Origin: Methylobacterium haplocladii | GTDB taxonomy: Bacteria; Pseudomonadota; Alphaproteobacteria; Rhizobiales; Beijerinckiaceae | Assembly (NCBI RefSeq): GCF_007992175.1 | Contig: NZ_BJZT01000015.1 | Location: forward strand, 97,588 to 161,587 | Direction of reading: 5' to 3' | Length of the DNA stretch: 64,000 bases | Part shown: positions 35,562 through 44,074 of the stretch, one piece after another | Position numbering within the stretch: the first letter of the stretch is position 1 | Layout of the letters: each line of letters opens with the position of its first letter | Position numbers and translations under genes: made by a program | The notes under the pieces: generated by a model | The model's input: only the letters and a program-made list of their open reading frames with translations | Databases searched by the model: none | Told to the model about the DNA's origin: nothing

Positions 35562-36335
35562 ATGAGCAAGTACTACGAGGAGCGGGTTCTCAGCGTCCAT
35601 CACTGGACCGACACGCTCTTTTCCTTCCGCACCACCCGCGATCCCGCGTTCCGGTTCCGCAACGGCGAATTCACGATGATCGGCATCGAGGTCGAGGGTC
35701 GGCCGCTGCTGCGCGCCTATTCCGTCGTCTCGGCCAATTACGAGGAGGAGCTCGAGTTCTTCTCGATCAAGGTGGCGAACGGCCCACTCACCTCGAAGCT
35801 GCAGCACCTCAAGGTCGGAGACCCGATCATGGTCGGCAAGAAGCCGACCGGCACGCTGGTGCTCGACAACCTGCTGCCCGGCAAGAACCTCTATCTGCTC
35901 GGCACCGGCACCGGCCTCGCCCCCTTCATGTCGATCATCAAGGATCCGGAGACCTACGAGCGCTTCGAGAAGGTCGTGCTGGTCCACGGCTGCCGGCAGG
36001 TGCAGGAACTCGCCTACGGCGAGACCATCACCGAGGCGTTGCCGAACCACGAGTTCCTCGGCGAGGCGATCTCCGGCGGTCTGGTCTACTACCCGACCGT
36101 GACCCGCGAGCCGTTCCGCAACCGCGGCCGCATCACCGACCTGATGGTCTCCGGCAAGCTGTTCGAGGATATCGGCCTGCCGAACATGTCGATCGAGAAC
36201 GACCGCTTCATGCTCTGCGGCTCGCCGGAAATGATCCGCGACACCCGCGACCTGCTCACCGGCCTCGGCTACGAGGAGGGCAACCACGGCGTGGCGGCCC
36301 ATTACGTCATCGAAAAAGCCTTCGTCGAAAAATGA
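35562..36335 (+). CDS. fpr: Ferredoxin/flavodoxin-NADP+ reductase
   Basis: A 257-residue FAD enzyme that exchanges electrons between NADPH and ferredoxin or flavodoxin in the cytoplasm. FAD binding is shown by LLRAYSVVSANYEEELEFF, NADP binding by LLGTGTGLAPFMSIIKDP and FMLCGSPEMIRDTRDLL. The C-terminus AFVEK fits subclass I bacterial FPRs. It is often part of the oxidative-stress response, which suits its position facing a peroxidase gene; this is an inference. Confidence 0.94.
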   Translation: MSKYYEERVLSVHHWTDTLFSFRTTRDPAFRFRNGEFTMIGIEVEGRPLLRAYSVVSANYEEELEFFSIKVANGPLTSKLQHLKVGDPIMVGKKPTGTLVLDNLLPGKNLYLLGTGTGLAPFMSIIKDPETYERFEKVVLVHGCRQVQELAYGETITEALPNHEFLGEAISGGLVYYPTVTREPFRNRGRITDLMVSGKLFEDIGLPNMSIENDRFMLCGSPEMIRDTRDLLTGLGYEEGNHGVAAHYVIEKAFVEK

Positions 36336-36372
36336 TCTTCTGTCGGTTTCGCCTCTCCAGGCCAGGGCTTCG

Positions 36373-37080
36373 TTGAGGGTGGCGGCGCTCCGCGCCCTCT
36401 TCATCGCCGGCGCCGGAACCGAGATCGGCAAGACCTACGTCACCGCCGCGCTGACCCGCCGCCTGCGCGATCAGGGCCGCGCCGTGACGGCGCTGAAGCC
36501 GCTGGCGAGCGGCGTGCCGGCGATCGACGATCCTGCCTTCGCCGACAGCGACACCGCGATCCTGCTCGCTGCGCAAGGCCTGCCCGTCACCGCCGAGACC
36601 GTGGAGGCCTGCTCGCCATGGCGGTTTTCGGCACCCCTCGCGCCCGATCAGGCCGCCGCCCGGGAAGGCCGCGCGCTGAGCCTCGACGCTCTCGTCGCGT
36701 GGTGCGCGGCACGCCTCGCATCCCACCCGGCACCCGAGGATGAGGGCGCGGATGGGAAGACCGTCCTCGTCGAAGGGGTCGGCGGGTTGATGAGCCCGAT
36801 CACCGCCGACGCCACCGGGCTCGACTGGCTCGACCGGCTTGGTTTGCCGGCTCTCCTCGTCACCGGCAGCTATCTTGGCGCGATCAGCCACGCCCTCACT
36901 GCGATCGAGACCTTGCGCGCTCACGGCGTCCCGCTCGTCGGCGTCGTGGTGAGCGAGAGCGCGAGCGCGCCCACGCCCCCCGAGACCGTGGCCGACGCGA
37001 TCGCCCGGCGGATCGCGGCACCGGTGGCGGTGCTGCACCGAGGCGCAGGATTTCCGGATGCGCTGGCCGGTCTGATCTAG
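36373..37080 (+). CDS. bioD: Dethiobiotin synthetase
   Basis: A 235-residue ATP-dependent carboxylase of biotin synthesis (DAPA to dethiobiotin). The P-loop FIAGAGTEIGKTYVTAAL, the catalytic Lys in ALKPLASG, and VEGVGGLMSPIT are characteristic. The start is TTG 36373 or GTG 36379; no ATG is available at the right place. It is 37 bp after fpr on the same strand. bioA lies at 3170-4420, far away, and no other bio gene is near. Confidence 0.9.
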   Translation: MRVAALRALFIAGAGTEIGKTYVTAALTRRLRDQGRAVTALKPLASGVPAIDDPAFADSDTAILLAAQGLPVTAETVEACSPWRFSAPLAPDQAAAREGRALSLDALVAWCAARLASHPAPEDEGADGKTVLVEGVGGLMSPITADATGLDWLDRLGLPALLVTGSYLGAISHALTAIETLRAHGVPLVGVVVSESASAPTPPETVADAIARRIAAPVAVLHRGAGFPDALAGLI

Positions 37081-37311
37081 CGGACGCGTGCGGGCTGCGT
37101 CGCGCGGAACGAAACGCCGCGACGGCCCTGAGCCACCTGAAGTGTCACCGATTCATCACATCGCACGACGCACGGGTGCCTCCCGTCGCGCCGGTTGCCG
37201 GACGGGTGGGACCGGTTTGCGCGGGCCGCGACAGCCGTCCCCCTCTGCGGCGAGACCACGAATGGCGGTCGCGGATAATCCACGGGCCCGCCGTCGAACC
37301 TTTCCTTGTAA

Positions 37312-37924
37312 CAGCAGATCGAGGACCAGAACGCGCTCGCGATCAACCAAGGCCCTGCGCTACACCCCGAGCGTCACCACCGAGCAGCGCGGCGGCGCCG
37401 GCTCGACCCGGCTGGAGCAGTTCCTGATCCGCGGCTTCAACGCCCCGGTCTTCCTCGACGGCATGGCGCTCGTCGGCGGGCGCGATGCCAACGCGACGAT
37501 CGACCCCTACCGGCTGGAGCGCGTCGACGTGATCATGGGGCCGGCCTCGGTGCTCTACGGGCAGTCGGGGCCGGGCGGCATCGTCAATCTCGTCTCGAAG
37601 GTGCCGCGCTTCGTGCAGCACGGCGAGGTCTTCGTGCAGGGCGGCGGCTTCAACGAGATCCGCGGCGGTTTCGATGTCGGCGGCCCGATCGCCTCCGACG
37701 TCGCCGGTCTCTCCGACCAGTTCGCCTACCGCGTCGTCGGCTTCGGCTGGAAGGGCGACGGGCCGGCGGTGACGACGGAGCTCGAGCGCGCGCTCATCAA
37801 CCCCAGCGTGACGTGGCGGCCCTCCACCGACACCGCGCTCACCATCATCGGCAACTACCAGCGCGATCCGTATTCCGGCTTCTACGGCGGCTTCCCGGCG
37901 GTGGGCACGGTGTTTCCGCGCTGA
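37312..37924 (+). pseudogene. TonB-dependent siderophore receptor fragment (frameshifted, truncated)
   Basis: The plug and first barrel strands of a FhuA/FoxA-type outer-membrane receptor. It opens in one frame (QQIEDQNALAINQ) right after a stop codon. It then shifts by one base near 37350-37355 into the frame carrying ALRYTPSVTTEQRG, then LDGMALVGGRDANATIDPY, VDVIMGPASVLYGQSGPGGI and INPSVTWRPSTDTALTIIGN, and stops at 37924. A full receptor has about 700 residues; about 200 are left, and both ends are missing. There is no signal peptide. It is a clear gene remnant downstream of bioD. Confidence 0.85.
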
Positions 37925-38354
37925 GCCGGGCGGCGCCGATCGCCACGGCGACCGCCTCGACAGTCTCCGATCCATTGCGGCGAAATCGCCGCCGGAACCT
38001 CGACATGGAACCGGGCGCTTCGGCCGGAGAGGGCATCATGCCGCCTGCGACGAAGTCCTGCGATCTTCCGCGCGCGCCTTCGTCGGACGCATGGATCGAT
38101 AGCGAAGCCTGTCCGGCACCACGCGCAAATCCGTCGCAAGACGTCGATGTCGCGCCGTTTCGAAGCTCGGCCCGTAATTCAACAAAATTACCACAGGTAG
38201 CAATGTCGGGAACCCGACATATTTAGGTTATCGAAGCATTCTCGATCACGCCCGGCGCGGCTCGCGTGAAGACAATGCGAGCACACGCCAACAAAGAGCA
38301 GGTCTGGCGGATCGAAGACCACCGAACCTGTTCGATCGCACGGATCGAGGTACG
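37925..38354. other. Intergenic region upstream of the Crp/Fnr-type gene
   Basis: 430 bp between the receptor remnant and the regulator gene. No gene is supported. It holds an 18-bp palindrome at 38203-38220, flanked by a short AT-rich stretch (about 38175-38200) that would suit a promoter. Confidence 0.5.
38203..38220. promoter_or_regulatory. Palindrome ATGTCGGG-AA-CCCGACAT
   Basis: A perfect 8-bp inverted repeat around AA, 134 bp upstream of the Crp/Fnr-type gene. It does not match the FNR (TTGAT-N4-ATCAA) or CRP consensus. Candidate operator for this regulator or another one; no T-run follows. Confidence 0.4.
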
Positions 38355-39119
38355 ATGCAGGATGCTCTGGTCCGCAAGCTCGAGAGCTACGAAGTGCTGT
38401 CCGAGCAGGAGCGCCGTGCTCTCAGCGCGTTGACCCCGCATGTCAGGCAGGTCCCGGCCCGAACGGACCTGATCCGTGAAGGCGATCCGCCCGAGCTCGT
38501 ACATCTCATTCTCGAAGGCTTCGCCTGCCGCTACAAGATTCTGCCCGACGGTCAGCGTCAGATCATGGCATTCTTCGTCCCGGGCGACTTCTGCGACTTG
38601 AACGTCTTCATCCTCGACGCGATGGATCACAGCATCGGGACGATCTCGGCCTGCCGGGTGGCCGACATCCCACGCAACGCCATCGATCACATCACCGAGA
38701 ACCATCCCCGCATCACGCGCGCCTTCTGGTGGTGCACGCTGGTCGATGAAGCGGTGCTGCGCGAGTGGCTGGTCAACCTCGGCGGCCGCCAGGCCGACCA
38801 GCGTATCGCCCATCTGATCTGCGAGCTGCTGACGCGTCTGGAGGCCGTGGGGTACGCCTCCGACAACAGCTTCGCTTTCCCGTTCAAGCAGATCGACCTC
38901 GCCGACTGCATGGGCCTGTCCGACGTGCACGTGAACCGCACGCTGCGGGATTTGCGGAAGCGTGGCCTCATCGCGCTCAAACAGCGGATTCTGACGATCC
39001 ACGATAGCGCCCGTCTGAAGGAGTATTGCAACTTCACGCCGAACTATCTGCATCTCAAGAACGCCCGCTGGAGCGATCGCCGGACCTCGCCGTGGCTGGC
39101 GCGATCGCAGGGCGGCTGA
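38355..39119 (+). CDS. Crp/Fnr family transcriptional regulator
   Basis: A 254-residue regulator. The N-terminal cNMP-type sensor domain (LIREGDPPELVHLILEGFAC, MAFFVPGDFCDLNVFI) is followed by a long dimer helix and a Crp-type helix-turn-helix (FKQIDLADCMGLSDVHVNRTLRDLRKRGLI). It has no N-terminal Cys cluster of the FNR iron-sulphur type. Similar regulators are numerous in Methylobacterium and Bradyrhizobium. It is followed 2 bp later by a small gene and then further small genes. Confidence 0.92.
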   Translation: MQDALVRKLESYEVLSEQERRALSALTPHVRQVPARTDLIREGDPPELVHLILEGFACRYKILPDGQRQIMAFFVPGDFCDLNVFILDAMDHSIGTISACRVADIPRNAIDHITENHPRITRAFWWCTLVDEAVLREWLVNLGGRQADQRIAHLICELLTRLEAVGYASDNSFAFPFKQIDLADCMGLSDVHVNRTLRDLRKRGLIALKQRILTIHDSARLKEYCNFTPNYLHLKNARWSDRRTSPWLARSQGG

Positions 39120-39121
39120 CC

Positions 39122-39397
39122 GTGAACCAACGACACAACGTCGAGACGTTGGTCGTGCTGCAACCGATCGCGGTCGATACCGGCAGTCCCGACCGGGAGG
39201 GGATGCTGGTGCTGGCAAACGGCATGCTCGTGGCCGTATTGGTCCAGCTTATGGCGCCCGAGCACAGGAATCCGGGATACTGGTTCTTGGAAAGTGGCTT
39301 CGGTTCGCTGCGAGATCTGAAACCGCCGGCCTTCGAAACCTTGGAGGAAGCCAAGCGATGGCTGCGGCAGCGTCTGAACACGCGTGATGCCGTCTGA
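39122..39397 (+). CDS. Small hypothetical protein downstream of the Crp/Fnr gene
   Basis: A 91-residue protein starting at GTG 39122, 2 bp after the regulator stop. LVLANGMLVAVLVQLMAP forms a beta-strand-like hydrophobic region, followed by NPGYWFLESGFG and ETLEEAKRWLRQRL. I do not recognise the family. The tight spacing suggests co-expression with the regulator. Confidence 0.65.
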   Translation: MNQRHNVETLVVLQPIAVDTGSPDREGMLVLANGMLVAVLVQLMAPEHRNPGYWFLESGFGSLRDLKPPAFETLEEAKRWLRQRLNTRDAV

Positions 39398-39637
39398 GCG
39401 ACCTCGACCGAGTAATCCTTGAGGGTCGCGGCGTTCCCAAACAGCAATATTTCTCCGGAAAATGAAGAACGATCGGAGAAAAAGCTGCTCTATGTCGGTG
39501 AATCCCCTGCAAAGGCGTGCAGATCTCAGTCCGTCGAGTCGTGTTCTGCCCTGTCACTCGGCAGGCTCCGTCATCTCGTTGTCCTTCCCTCCGGCGAGAT
39601 GACGGGCCAAAGGGGTTCTCGCATGCGAGGCCTGACG

Positions 39638-39865
39638 ATGTCTCATCGTGTCCGCATCTATCGTGTCAGCAAGGACGGCAGTGCCATCAGCCAGATACAG
39701 GTCTACGACACCCGGACCTAAGAAGAGGCCATAGACCTCGGGATCAACCAATTGAAATCCGCGCCACGTGAGACGTATCCGCTCGTATTCGAGATCTACG
39801 ATCCCGCAGACCGCCTGGTCATGTCCTACACGTCAGAAATCGATTCGATGGTTGCCTCGACGTAG
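39638..39865 (+). pseudogene. Small gene interrupted by an in-frame TAA
   Basis: From ATG 39638 (GAGG 8 bp upstream) the frame reads MSHRVRIYRVSKDGSAISQI and on to TRT, then TAA at 39719-39721. It then continues without break as EEAIDLGINQL ... VFEIYDPADRLVMSYTSEID to TAG at 39863. The two halves together look like one compact protein of about 75 residues, so the TAA reads as a nonsense mutation of a sense codon (for example TAC, Tyr). A truncated 27-residue product or a sequencing error are the alternatives. The family is not recognised. Confidence 0.6.
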
Positions 39866-39890
39866 TTTCGATTTTCGAAAGCCGATCGCA

Positions 39891-40007
39891 GTGGAGAGAG
39901 GTTCCGTCGACGATCTAAGAGACGGCACACGCTGGATCGCTCTCGTCATCATCATGCTGTTCACGGTCGAGGGCTTGGTGCTGCTGGTCGATTGGACCCT
40001 GCCGTAG
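39891..40007 (+). CDS. Possible 38-residue single-span membrane protein
   Basis: From GTG 39891 the frame encodes a short charged N-terminus and then a hydrophobic stretch (WIALVIIMLFTVEGLVLLVD). It lies among other tiny genes on the same strand. No clear ribosome site is seen before the GTG. The coding call rests only on the membrane helix and spacing. Confidence 0.35.
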   Translation: MERGSVDDLRDGTRWIALVIIMLFTVEGLVLLVDWTLP

Positions 40008-40085
40008 TGGGTGATCGGCCCTGATCGCGCGTCGATTGCCGTCGCGGCAAGAGGCGTGTCCATTTCGATGAAGAGGACTTTGGCA

Positions 40086-40319
40086 ATGCGTTCACAAAGC
40101 GACAGGCCTGCTTGCCCCTTCCTGGACGCATTGATCGTGCTCCTCGACGAAGAAGCCGATACGCGTGACTGTCGCAGACGCCCGGAGCTCATTGGAGCCA
40201 TGAACGACCTCGAGATGGAGGCGGTCCTGGCGGGCGCGAGCGCTCTGACGGTGTCGATGATCCATGCATCGAAGACGATGCTTCAGGTCAACGACCTGAT
40301 GGCGCCGACGCTGCAATAG
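40086..40319 (+). CDS. Small hypothetical protein
   Basis: A 77-residue protein (MRSQSDRPACPFLDALIVLL at the start; MEAVLAGASALTVSMIHASK) with two helix-like stretches. I do not recognise it. ATG 40086 is preceded by GAGGA at 8 nt. An in-frame ATG at 40068 is possible. It converges with the tyrC gene, 60 bp away. Confidence 0.5.
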   Translation: MRSQSDRPACPFLDALIVLLDEEADTRDCRRRPELIGAMNDLEMEAVLAGASALTVSMIHASKTMLQVNDLMAPTLQ

Positions 40320-40379
40320 GTGCTTCTCCCAAAACGTGCGCTACGCCGTCGTGACCGGAGGGAGAGCGCGCAGGTGCCC

Positions 40380-41306
40380 TCAGCCGCCCGTGCTCTTTGC
40401 GTCGGGCCGCGCCCGCCCGAAATCGGCCTCCGCCGTCTCCTGCCCCATGGCGACGATCCCCTTGCGGATCGCGCGGGTGCGGGTGAACAGGTCGAACAGC
40501 GCATCGCCGTCGCCCCAGCGGATCGCCTTGGTCAGCGCCGCGAGGTCCTCGTTGAAGCGGCCGAGCATCTCCAGCACGGCGTCCTTGTTGGTCAGGAAGA
40601 CGTCGCGCCACATGGTCGGGTCGGAGGCGGCGATGCGGGTGAAATCGCGGAACCCGCCGGCCGAGAACTTTATGACTTCGGACTGGGTCACGGTTTCGAG
40701 GTCCGCTGCCGTTCCGACGATGTTGTAGGCGATCAGGTGCGGCACATGGCTGGTGATGGCGAGCACGAGGTCGTGATGCTCCGGGCTCATGGTCTCGACG
40801 ATGGCGCCGAGGCCCTCCCAGAAGGCGGTCACCGCGGCGACGGCGGCCGGGTCGGTGCCGTCCGGCGGGGTCAGGATGCACCACCGGTTCGAGAACAGCG
40901 TGCTGAAGCCGGAATCGGGGCCGGAATATTCGGTGCCCGCCACCGGATGCGCCGGCACGAAGGCGTTGCCGGACTTGAGATGCGGCATCACTGCCGCGAC
41001 GACGGAGCCCTTAACCGAGCCGACATCGGACAGCACCGCGCCGGGTTTCAGGTGCGGCGCAAGTTCGGCCGCGACGGCGCCGATGGAACAGACCGGAACG
41101 CACAGGATCACGAGGTCGGCCTGTTCCACCCCCTCGGCGAAGCTTGCGGAGGCCTGATCCGCGATGCCGAGCGCCCGGACCCGGTCGAGCACAGCCGCAT
41201 CGCGGTCCACCGCAACGATCTTTCGAGCGAGCCCATAGGTTCGGGCACCGCGGGCGATCGAGGAGCCGATCAGCCCGAGGCCGACGATGGCGATCGTCTC
41301 AGGCAT
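40380..41306 (-). CDS. tyrC: Prephenate/arogenate (cyclohexadienyl) dehydrogenase
   Basis: A 308-residue NAD(P)-dependent dehydrogenase of tyrosine synthesis. Rossmann motif [33 protein letters not shown], and the substrate-site [15 protein letters not shown] and [10 protein letters not shown] are all present. No chorismate mutase or ACT domain is fused. It overlaps hisC by 8 bp (the hisC stop lies within its start), so the pair is an operon. Whether it uses prephenate, arogenate or both cannot be told. Confidence 0.93.
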   Translation of the reverse strand: MPETIAIVGLGLIGSSIARGARTYGLARKIVAVDRDAAVLDRVRALGIADQASASFAEGVEQADLVILCVPVCSIGAVAAELAPHLKPGAVLSDVGSVKGSVVAAVMPHLKSGNAFVPAHPVAGTEYSGPDSGFSTLFSNRWCILTPPDGTDPAAVAAVTAFWEGLGAIVETMSPEHHDLVLAITSHVPHLIAYNIVGTAADLETVTQSEVIKFSAGGFRDFTRIAASDPTMWRDVFLTNKDAVLEMLGRFNEDLAALTKAIRWGDGDALFDLFTRTRAIRKGIVAMGQETAEADFGRARPDAKSTGG

Positions 41307-42417
41307 CGCGCGATCCGCGCACGAAGTCCGTCAGCGCCGCGACGAAGGCCCGGTTCGCTTCCTCGCTGCCGACGGTGACGCGCAGCGCGTTCGGCAGGCC
41401 GTAGGCCGTGACCCGGCGCACGATCACGCCCTGCAGCGACAGGTGAGCGTCCGCCTCGGCCGCAGTCCGGCCGGGCGCGTCAGGGAAGTGCACGAGCACG
41501 AAATTGCCGACGCTCGGGGTGACCGTCAGGCCGAGTCCGCGGATCTGTTCCGTCAGCCAGCCGAGCCATTCCTCGTTGTGGGCGATCGCCGCCGCGAGAT
41601 GCGCCTCGTCGCCGATCGCGGCGGCACCCGCCGCGATGCCGCCGGCCGAGACGTTGAAGGGTCCGCGGATGCGGTTGAGGGCGTCGACCACCCCCTCCGG
41701 TCCGACCATCCAGCCGATCCGCTGCGCGGCGAGGCCATGGATCTTCGAGAAGGTCCGCGTCATCACGACGTTCTGAGACTCCAGGACGAGCTCCAGCCCG
41801 GCGCCGTAATCGTTGGCGCGGACATACTCGGCATAGGCGCCGTCGAGCACCAGCAGCACGTCGCCCGGCAGCCCGGCATGGAGCCGGCGGACTTCGTCGA
41901 AGGGCAGGTAGGTGCCTGTCGGATTGTTCGGATTGGCGATGAAGACGATCTTGGTCCGCGGCGTCACGGCGGCCAGGATCGCGTCGACATCGGCCGTCAG
42001 GTCGGTCTCCGGCGCGACCACGGGCGTGCCCCCGGCGGCCAGGATCGCGATGCGGTACACCAGAAATCCGTGCTCGCAGAAGATGCCCTCGTCGCCCGGC
42101 CCCACGAAGGCCAGTGCCAGCAGGCTCAGCAGCTCGTCGGAGCCCGCACCGCAGACGATGCGGGCCGGATCGAGCCCGTAGCGCGCGGCGATGGCGGTGC
42201 GGAGCTTCGTCGCGCTGCCATCGGGATAGAGCGCCAGCGTCTCGGATTCCGCCCGCAAGGCCGCCACTGCCTTGGGGCTCGGGCCGAGCGGCGTCTCGTT
42301 CGAGGAGAGCTTGTGTATCTTGGCCACGCCCGGCGCCGCGCTCTTGCCGGGCACGTAGGCCTCGATGGCGAGCACGCCGGGACGCGGTACGGGACGGAGG
42401 GATTCGGCGACGGACAT
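41299..42417 (-). CDS. hisC: Histidinol-phosphate/aromatic aminotransferase
   Basis: A 372-residue class I/II PLP aminotransferase. [62 protein letters not shown], and the PLP lysine in [17 protein letters not shown] are typical of HisC. Its coupling to tyrC suggests it also transaminates prephenate or hydroxyphenylpyruvate, as several alphaproteobacterial HisC paralogues do; this is inference. hisZ-hisG are elsewhere (24793-26914). Confidence 0.92.
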   Translation of the reverse strand: MSVAESLRPVPRPGVLAIEAYVPGKSAAPGVAKIHKLSSNETPLGPSPKAVAALRAESETLALYPDGSATKLRTAIAARYGLDPARIVCGAGSDELLSLLALAFVGPGDEGIFCEHGFLVYRIAILAAGGTPVVAPETDLTADVDAILAAVTPRTKIVFIANPNNPTGTYLPFDEVRRLHAGLPGDVLLVLDGAYAEYVRANDYGAGLELVLESQNVVMTRTFSKIHGLAAQRIGWMVGPEGVVDALNRIRGPFNVSAGGIAAGAAAIGDEAHLAAAIAHNEEWLGWLTEQIRGLGLTVTPSVGNFVLVHFPDAPGRTAAEADAHLSLQGVIVRRVTAYGLPNALRVTVGSEEANRAFVAALTDFVRGSRDA

Positions 42418-42492
42418 GGCGACGGACGGCTGAGGGCTGCGGCGGATATCCGTCCGTCTACAGCATTTCGCGCCGCCGTGGAGTCGGTCCGC

Positions 42493-43803
42493 TCAGGCCT
42501 CGACGTTCGCGTCGATGTCCTTCCCGCGGGTCTCGTGCATCAGCCACGCGGCGACGGTGCCGACCACGCTGAAGGCGGCGAGGTAATAGGCCGGGGCCAG
42601 CCGGTCGCCCGTCACCGCGATCAGCTTGTTCACCACCCAGTTGGTGCTGCCCCCGAAGATCGAGACCGAGAAGGCATAGACGATCGAGAGGCCGGCGCTG
42701 CGCACGTTGCGCGGCAGCGATTCCGGGATGCCGACGATGATCGCCGCCGCGTTGATCGAGGACAGCGCCGACATCAGGAAGGTCACGGCGTAGACGTTCA
42801 GCGCCGTGGGAGCGTGGACGAGCCACGCGAAGGCCGGCACGGCCAAAATGACGATCGCGGCGCGCGGCCAGATCATGACCGGGCGCCGTCCGACGCGGTC
42901 GGCGAGCCAGCCGCCGAGCAGGGGAAACACGATCGAGGCGAGCCCCAGCGCGATCGGCACGGCGGTAGAGACGGTTTCGGTCAGCCCCAGCGTCGCCTGC
43001 GCATAGACCGGCATGTTGGTGCCGATGGCGTTCGAGACGGTGGAGGCCGCGATGACGAGGAAGGTCAGGGCAAGCAGGCGGCCATGCTCCCGCACCAACC
43101 GCACCACCACCTGGAGCGTCGAATCCGCCGCGGCGGGGTCCTGCCCCTCGCCCGCCGTCTCCGGCAGATGGCTGCGGATGATCAGCCCGACCGGCACGGC
43201 GGCGAGACCGAGCAGGAACATGCCGCGCCAGCCCCACTCGGCCATGGCGTGGTCGCCCACGGCAAGTGTCAGCACGGAGGCGACGATGCCCGCGATCAGC
43301 GCGGCGCAGCCCTGGCTCGCGATCTGCCAGCTGGCGACGAAGCCGCGCTGCTTCGGCGGCGCCGCCTCGAGCAGGTAGGCGGTGGAGGGGCCGACCTCGC
43401 CGCCGAGCGCCAGCCCCTGGATCAGCCGCCCGACGATGACGATGGCCTGCGACCAGCCGCCGAGCACCGCGTAGCCCGGCGTCAATGCCAGCATCATCAT
43501 GCCGACGGCCATCAGCGCGATGGTGATCAGCATGGCGGGCTTGCGTCCGGCCCGGTCGGCGAAGGCGCCGATCAGGATGCCGCCCACCGGCCGCATCACG
43601 TAGCCGATGCCGAACAGGGCGAGCGACGCGAGCAGGCTGTCGGTGGCGTTGTCGGAGGGGAAGAAGGCGGCGCCGATCGGCACGGCGAAGAAGGCGTAGA
43701 TCGTGAAATCGTAGAATTCGAGGGCGTTGCCGAGCACCACGGCACCCACCGCCTTGCGGTCGAGTTTTTTGTGCGTCGCCGGGTCGGTGTCGGTCGCCGT
43801 CAT
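42493..43803 (-). CDS. MFS transporter, metabolite:H+ symporter type
   Basis: A 436-residue 12-helix transporter of the MHS family. LGNALEFYDFTIYAFFAVPIG is the family helix-1 signature, followed by GYVMRPVGGILIGAFADRAGRK between helices 2 and 3 and QGLALGGEVGPSTAYLLE. Substrates of relatives are dicarboxylates, osmolytes and similar acids; the one here is unknown. ATG 43803 has AAGGA upstream and excludes an open but unlikely N-terminal extension. It is inserted between hisC and metX, genes that are often neighbours. Confidence 0.9.
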   Translation of the reverse strand: MTATDTDPATHKKLDRKAVGAVVLGNALEFYDFTIYAFFAVPIGAAFFPSDNATDSLLASLALFGIGYVMRPVGGILIGAFADRAGRKPAMLITIALMAVGMMMLALTPGYAVLGGWSQAIVIVGRLIQGLALGGEVGPSTAYLLEAAPPKQRGFVASWQIASQGCAALIAGIVASVLTLAVGDHAMAEWGWRGMFLLGLAAVPVGLIIRSHLPETAGEGQDPAAADSTLQVVVRLVREHGRLLALTFLVIAASTVSNAIGTNMPVYAQATLGLTETVSTAVPIALGLASIVFPLLGGWLADRVGRRPVMIWPRAAIVILAVPAFAWLVHAPTALNVYAVTFLMSALSSINAAAIIVGIPESLPRNVRSAGLSIVYAFSVSIFGGSTNWVVNKLIAVTGDRLAPAYYLAAFSVVGTVAAWLMHETRGKDIDANVEA

Positions 43804-44074
43804 CGCGGTCCTTGCAGCGTGTCGTATCGTTCGGGTGAGCACTACGTCCCGCAGCTGCTGCCGGCCAGTGCGGCACCGTGTGGCCCGCCATCCTGCCGCG
43901 ATCGGGCGCGTCGCCCTTTCGTTGACGCATCAGGATGGGCACATTACCTCCCGAAGCGTCCGGCGAAGGATGCTCGCTCGCGCCTGAGACGACCGGATCC
44001 CGTCGTTCCTCCTCGGCAAAGGCTTCGACCGTCGGCCGGGCAGGCCGCATTTTGAGGGCGGCACCCGAAGCGCG

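Noticed and set aside
43843..44074. SAM-II riboswitch before metX
   Set aside because: SAM-II elements often precede metX in alphaproteobacteria, so I looked for the conserved pseudoknot signature. I could not find it in this spacer.
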